DNA of 19,213 nt, from NCBI GenBank assembly GCA_012961845.1, contig DTYO01000194.1:1-19213 (forward strand). Direction: 5' to 3'. Made by a program: the position numbers and the translations under genes. This stretch comes from Thermodesulfobacteriaceae bacterium (GTDB lineage Bacteria > Desulfobacterota > Dissulfuribacteria > Dissulfuribacterales > UBA3076). A model generated the notes under the pieces. That model ran no database searches. It saw nothing but the letters and a program-made list of their open reading frames with translations, and was not told the DNA's origin. This document shows positions 15,995-19,213 of the stretch, one piece after another (the stretch's first letter is position 1; each line of letters begins with the position of its first letter).

Positions 15995-17650
15995 TTAGGT
16001 AATGTCAGGAGAAACCACGCACTTGCCCTTTGTTATGGTGAGCACCTGACCTACATGCAGTCTGGTGGATGACAATTTGTTCAGCCTTATGAGGTCCTTG
16101 GTGGTGATGTTGAACTTTCTTGCAATCCGCCAGAGAGAATCTCCCTTCCTGACGGTATATTTGCCTGACGGACTCAATGTCACATCACATCTCACTGCCC
16201 TTCTGGACGCACCTTTCTTAAGCGGGATTTTCAGTCTCTGGCCGGCACGGATAAAGTGTTTTTTCCTTATGTTGTTCGCGAGTATGATGTCTCTGACCCT
16301 CGTATTGTATCTGGATGCTATGATGGAAAGTGATTCACCCTTCCTGACCTTGTGATAAACGTATACCCGTTTCGGGGGAGACCATCGTGGAATATTACCG
16401 AGCTTTGCCTGCAGTATGGTGCCGTGGCCTTTCGGGACCTTGAGTTCATAAGGATCCCCTGGAGTAATCTTGTATCTCAGTGCCGGGTTCAGCCTGACAA
16501 GATCTGTATAGGATATCCCAAGGGTTTTGGCCACAGTCTTGAGGTGAACCTGTTTCTCTATGGGCACCACATCAACCGGAACAGGTTGGGCAGGCCGGAC
16601 CAGTTCGATTCCGTATTTTGCGGGATTTTTTATTATGTGCAGAGTGGCCAGGAATCTGGGAACATACCTGGCGGTTTCTCTGGGAAGTTTTTCATAAAGA
16701 TCCCAGAAATTATCCAGGTAATTGATCTTCTGGCCCTTGATTACCCTCAGGACTCTTCCTTCACCGCAATTGTAGGCAGCCAGGACGGTAGTCCAGTCAC
16801 CAAATATCTGGTGGAGTTCTTTCAGGTAGGCAATGGCTGCCTGAGTGGATTTTTCCGGATCCATCCTTTCGTCGATCCAAGTGTTTCTGCTCAGGCCGAA
16901 TTTGTAGCCGGTCGAGGGGATAAACTGCCACAATCCCAGAGCTCTGGCCTTGGACAGGGCCTTTATCTTGAAACCGCTTTCGATCAGAGGGAGCCATGAG
17001 AGCTCCTCTGGCAGTCCGGCTTCTTTTATGGCTTGGACTATTTTGTTTCGGTAAAGTCCGGATCTGTGGTAGGATTCGAGAAAGAATCGCTTTTCACTGG
17101 TCTGAAATTTCTTTATTTCGGCTTCCACATATTTGTTGACTGCTAGAGGGATTTCGTTGTGGTTGCCGTTTACGGCTGTATATCTCGATGCATGGATCTC
17201 AAGTATTCTCTTGGAGATCATGAACCTGAGGTCATTTTTCTGTTCAATATATTTTATGTCGCTTTGAGGGCTTATCTGCAGAATGAGCTGATATGCCTCA
17301 TCGAGAGCTGTCACAGCCTTGTCTAAATAACCTTCTGCCCAGTATTCCTGCGCTACCTGATAATATTCAAGGGCAGTATCCAGTACGCTCTGCTCAGGGT
17401 CCAGATTCTGTTCGTTTTCGTCTGCGGAAAACAGGGTGTCTACCTCAGCTATCTGGTTGTCTGACTCCTCTGTTTCGCTGCTTTCCGGGATTGTCAGAGC
17501 TGACGAGGCGTTGGCGGCAGAATCATCGGATTGCAGAGCAGCCTTATGGACACCTAGAGAATTGATACTACCTACTCTGGCGGTAGAACAACCGATGACA
17601 AGACACGGCAGTGCCATGAAGAATAAGTATTTGGTAAACGGTTTTTTCAT
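15995..17650 (-). CDS. mltD: Lytic transglycosylase lipoprotein with LysM repeats (MltD-like)
   Basis: This 551-residue lipoprotein is predicted to cleave peptidoglycan in the periplasm. A signal peptide with a lipobox (LVIGC, Cys21 from the ATG) predicts outer-membrane lipid anchoring. A low-complexity Ser/Glu-rich stretch follows, then a helical region with a TPR-like unit (near 90-125). The SLT catalytic domain (about 197-310) carries LPLIESGF with the catalytic Glu224, GLWQFIPSTG and AAYNCGEGRV. The C-terminus holds two clear LysM domains (YHKVRKGESL near 432; YTVRKGDSLWRIA near 498) and a weaker one before them (near 365-410). The frame can begin at a GTG at 17659; the ATG at 17650 gives a more usual signal peptide (MKKPF). 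It is convergent with the MFS gene and 315 bases downstream of the stress-protein gene on the same strand. Confidence 0.94.
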   Translation of the reverse strand: MKKPFTKYLFFMALPCLVIGCSTARVGSINSLGVHKAALQSDDSAANASSALTIPESSETEESDNQIAEVDTLFSADENEQNLDPEQSVLDTALEYYQVAQEYWAEGYLDKAVTALDEAYQLILQISPQSDIKYIEQKNDLRFMISKRILEIHASRYTAVNGNHNEIPLAVNKYVEAEIKKFQTSEKRFFLESYHRSGLYRNKIVQAIKEAGLPEELSWLPLIESGFKIKALSKARALGLWQFIPSTGYKFGLSRNTWIDERMDPEKSTQAAIAYLKELHQIFGDWTTVLAAYNCGEGRVLRVIKGQKINYLDNFWDLYEKLPRETARYVPRFLATLHIIKNPAKYGIELVRPAQPVPVDVVPIEKQVHLKTVAKTLGISYTDLVRLNPALRYKITPGDPYELKVPKGHGTILQAKLGNIPRWSPPKRVYVYHKVRKGESLSIIASRYNTRVRDIILANNIRKKHFIRAGQRLKIPLKKGASRRAVRCDVTLSPSGKYTVRKGDSLWRIARKFNITTKDLIRLNKLSSTRLHVGQVLTITKGKCVVSPDIT

Positions 17651-17965
17651 GGTATTCACTTATGACTTCTGGTTTCTCAAATGCCTGCGGCAGTTACAGG
17701 ATCACCCATGTGCAGCGGGAGCCCCGGGAACAGGTACCACTGTCAGATCGACTGATTGACAGGCTCTGTCCATAAAACGGCCTGATGTCCGGTCTCTTTG
17801 CCGCCTGGAAAATAATGCCTGAAGATTCAGGAGAATAATGTATTTATTTCATGGGCGCTCCGATCTTGAACGAAGACTCCGATTTCCGGACAGATACTGA
17901 CAGAAACAAGCAAAACAGACTTGTTTTGTCAATATATCGTCACTTTTCAGTTAAAACTGTACCTG
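17651..17965. other. Intergenic region between the stress-protein and lytic transglycosylase genes
   Basis: These 315 bases contain no credible gene. Two inverted repeats are visible: CCTGAA-GA-TTCAGG at 17818-17831, and a longer imperfect hairpin at 17899-17930. The minus strand has a perfect TTGACA at 17932-17927, but no good -10 follows at the right distance. Confidence 0.55.
17899..17930 (-). repeat. Imperfect hairpin after the universal stress protein gene
   Basis: GACAGAAACAAG (17899-17910) pairs with CTTGTTTTGTC (17920-17930), giving eleven pairs with one bulged G and a nine-base loop. It lies about 35 bases past the stress-protein stop on the minus strand. There is no clean T-run after it, so it is a possible but atypical terminator. 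Confidence 0.35.
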
Positions 17966-18910
17966 TTACGCCACAACCCATACAGCTCCGCTGGAGTGGC
18001 TATTGATTACTTTGCTGGAGACACTTCCTGGAAAGACCGATTCCCAGCCTCCTGTTCCCCTTCTTCCCAGAACAAGGGTTCCATATCCACCCTTTTTGTA
18101 TTCTGAAAGTATTTCATGTGCAATACCGGTAAGGCCTTTTTTTATTTTGATTTTTACAGCAGAAGGTGAAAAATCAGCTTCGCTGAAAATCATCTGACAA
18201 TCCGAGAGCAGTTTTCGGATATTTTCTTCTGAGTGTTTTTCGATCAGGGTTTCTATATCTTCGAATGAAACATTCTCCTCTGCTGAAAGAAACGGGCGGA
18301 ATCGCTGTATTACGTGAAGGATCACCACTTCTACGTCTGTACAGCCTGAAAGGGCAAAGCTTGCATGATCTAGGGTCTGGATACAGGATTCACAGGCATC
18401 CACTGCAATCAATACCCGTTTGGACACTACGGGGTCGTCTACCAGCCATACAGGTATACCGGCTGCCTGCTGGATCAGGCCCTGAGAGACACTTCCCATG
18501 AAATATGAAGCGACCTGTCCGAGACCGCGCCTTCCCAGCACCAATGCATCGAATTTGTCCTTTATGGTCTGGTTGAGGATGTCTTGGACAGTGTTGTGAC
18601 TTTCCAGTATCTGTTTGCGGTGAATTCTTTCTTTTGGAAATCCATTCCGCATGAGAACGCCTTCGGCCTTGTCCAGGATGCTTTCACATTCCCTTGTCCG
18701 GCTGTCATGAAGTTCTTCCAGACGTTTCAGGCGCTTGATTTCAGCCATGGCACTGCCGGCCCCCTGACTCAGATACGGCGAAAGAGGGGCTGCCACTGTA
18801 AGCAGTGTTATTCCCACGTTAGAGACATCTCTATACAACCAGGCAAGGTATTCCAGTGCCTTGTGAGCATTGGGAGAACCATCGGTAGCGGCCAGTAAGT
18901 TTCTATTCAT
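17966..18910 (-). CDS. Tandem universal stress protein (two UspA domains)
   Basis: A 314-residue cytoplasmic protein with two consecutive Usp folds. Domain 1 begins LLAATDGSPNA (Asp10) and ends with the nucleotide-binding loop GRRGLGQVASYFMGSVS (about 126-142). Domain 2 begins VLIAVDAC (near 166) and ends GRRGTGGWESVFPGSVS. The G-x2-G-x9-GS pattern in both suggests the ATP-binding subtype. The exact role is unknown; such proteins respond to starvation, oxygen or energy stress. Its ATG overlaps the end of the GDSL hydrolase gene by eight bases (ATGAATAG), so the two are very likely co-transcribed and coupled. Confidence 0.93.
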   Translation of the reverse strand: MNRNLLAATDGSPNAHKALEYLAWLYRDVSNVGITLLTVAAPLSPYLSQGAGSAMAEIKRLKRLEELHDSRTRECESILDKAEGVLMRNGFPKERIHRKQILESHNTVQDILNQTIKDKFDALVLGRRGLGQVASYFMGSVSQGLIQQAAGIPVWLVDDPVVSKRVLIAVDACESCIQTLDHASFALSGCTDVEVVILHVIQRFRPFLSAEENVSFEDIETLIEKHSEENIRKLLSDCQMIFSEADFSPSAVKIKIKKGLTGIAHEILSEYKKGGYGTLVLGRRGTGGWESVFPGSVSSKVINSHSSGAVWVVA

Positions 18911-19213
18911 GCCCAGGCTCCATCAGTCGGTTTTCTATCAAGCAGTTCAGGCAGTTTTCAGCTATGATCCGGTAGCCTGTAGAACTGGGGTGCAGACCGT
19001 CGGCCAGAAAACAGGAACTACAGCCTCTCAGACCGGAAAATAAGTCGGGGATGAGAGCCAAATCGTAAGTTTCAGCCAGTTCGGCATACATGTCCTGCCA
19101 TTTTATGGAATCTCTGTCTTGCAAATGAAACCCCATCAGGACCACCTCAGCTCCGCCTTGCTTCAGCCCTTCAATGATGGATGAAAGATTTCTGGCAGCT
19201 GTTACCAGGGATA
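18903..19213 (-). CDS. GDSL/SGNH-type hydrolase (TesA-like), C-terminal part
   Basis: The gene enters from the right edge, so its N-terminus with the nucleophile GDS motif is outside the window. About 103 residues are visible. They match the second half of TesA-like arylesterase/acyl-thioesterase proteins: a helix LSSIIEGLKQGGAEVVLMG, a YAELAETYDLALIPDLF segment, and the block V motif ADGLHPSSTGYRIIAEN, which holds the catalytic Asp and His. The ORF seems to start at a GTG at 19145, but the frame is open to the edge. It would cleave ester or thioester bonds, probably in the periplasm as for TesA, though the signal peptide cannot be checked. It overlaps the stress-protein gene by eight bases. 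Confidence 0.87.
   Translation of the reverse strand, partial: SLVTAARNLSSIIEGLKQGGAEVVLMGFHLQDRDSIKWQDMYAELAETYDLALIPDLFSGLRGCSSCFLADGLHPSSTGYRIIAENCLNCLIENRLMEPGHE

Noticed and set aside
16352..16999. 215-codon plus-strand ORF
   Set aside because: It lies antisense to the lytic transglycosylase, whose catalytic and LysM motifs are clear; the plus-strand translation shows no recognisable domain.

Overview
The window holds most of a Wood-Ljungdahl (reductive acetyl-CoA) gene cluster, followed by an unrelated cell-envelope and stress region. The best guess for the host is an anaerobic Desulfobacterota (deltaproteobacterial) lineage, such as a sulfate reducer or syntroph. The reasons are the HdrC/MvhD/MetV-type methylene-THF reductase wiring, bacterial-type AcsB/C/D/E proteins, a selenocysteine formate dehydrogenase, and Gram-negative lipoprotein features (lipobox, MltD-like lytic transglycosylase). 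This assignment is inferred from gene content only.

Positions 1-5030 (+) form a tight operon: the tail of an unidentified protein, an HdrC-like protein with an extra ferredoxin domain, MvhD, MetV, and then a 1006-residue protein. That last protein joins a full methylene-THF reductase (MetF) to a full AcsD (small subunit of the corrinoid iron-sulfur protein, CFeSP). A roughly 370-residue linker with a coiled coil, one TPR-like unit and two acidic Pro/Ala/Glu-rich tracts connects them. HdrC, MvhD and MetV are the expected electron-delivery partners of this type of MetF. The fusion physically ties the enzyme that makes methyl-THF to a subunit of the protein that receives the methyl group.

Positions 5103-9726 (+) carry acsB (acetyl-CoA synthase, complete A-cluster ligand set), acsC (large CFeSP subunit) and acsE (methyl-THF:CFeSP methyltransferase). 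With the fused AcsD this gives the full methyl-transfer and acetyl-CoA-forming chain. The CO dehydrogenase subunit (acsA/cooS) is not in the window.

Positions 10132-14253 (+) encode a very large single-chain formate dehydrogenase: [2Fe-2S] domain, GltD/NfnB-like FAD-NAD(P) domain, ferredoxin domain and molybdopterin domain. The frame crosses an in-frame UGA at 12604-12606 that is read as selenocysteine. The context matches the Sec site of formate dehydrogenases, and a good bacterial SECIS hairpin with a GGUCU loop follows at the same distance as in E. coli fdhF. The enzyme would supply formate (CO2 reduction) or oxidise it when the pathway runs in reverse. A possible small ORF, two short hairpins and a strong Rho-independent terminator close this unit.

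Positions 14588-19213 are not part of the pathway: an Atg22/UMF1-type MFS transporter (+), then on the minus strand an LysM lytic transglycosylase lipoprotein, a tandem-domain universal stress protein, and the C-terminal part of a GDSL/SGNH hydrolase cut by the window edge. No rRNA, tRNA, CRISPR array, insertion sequence or other mobile element was seen.
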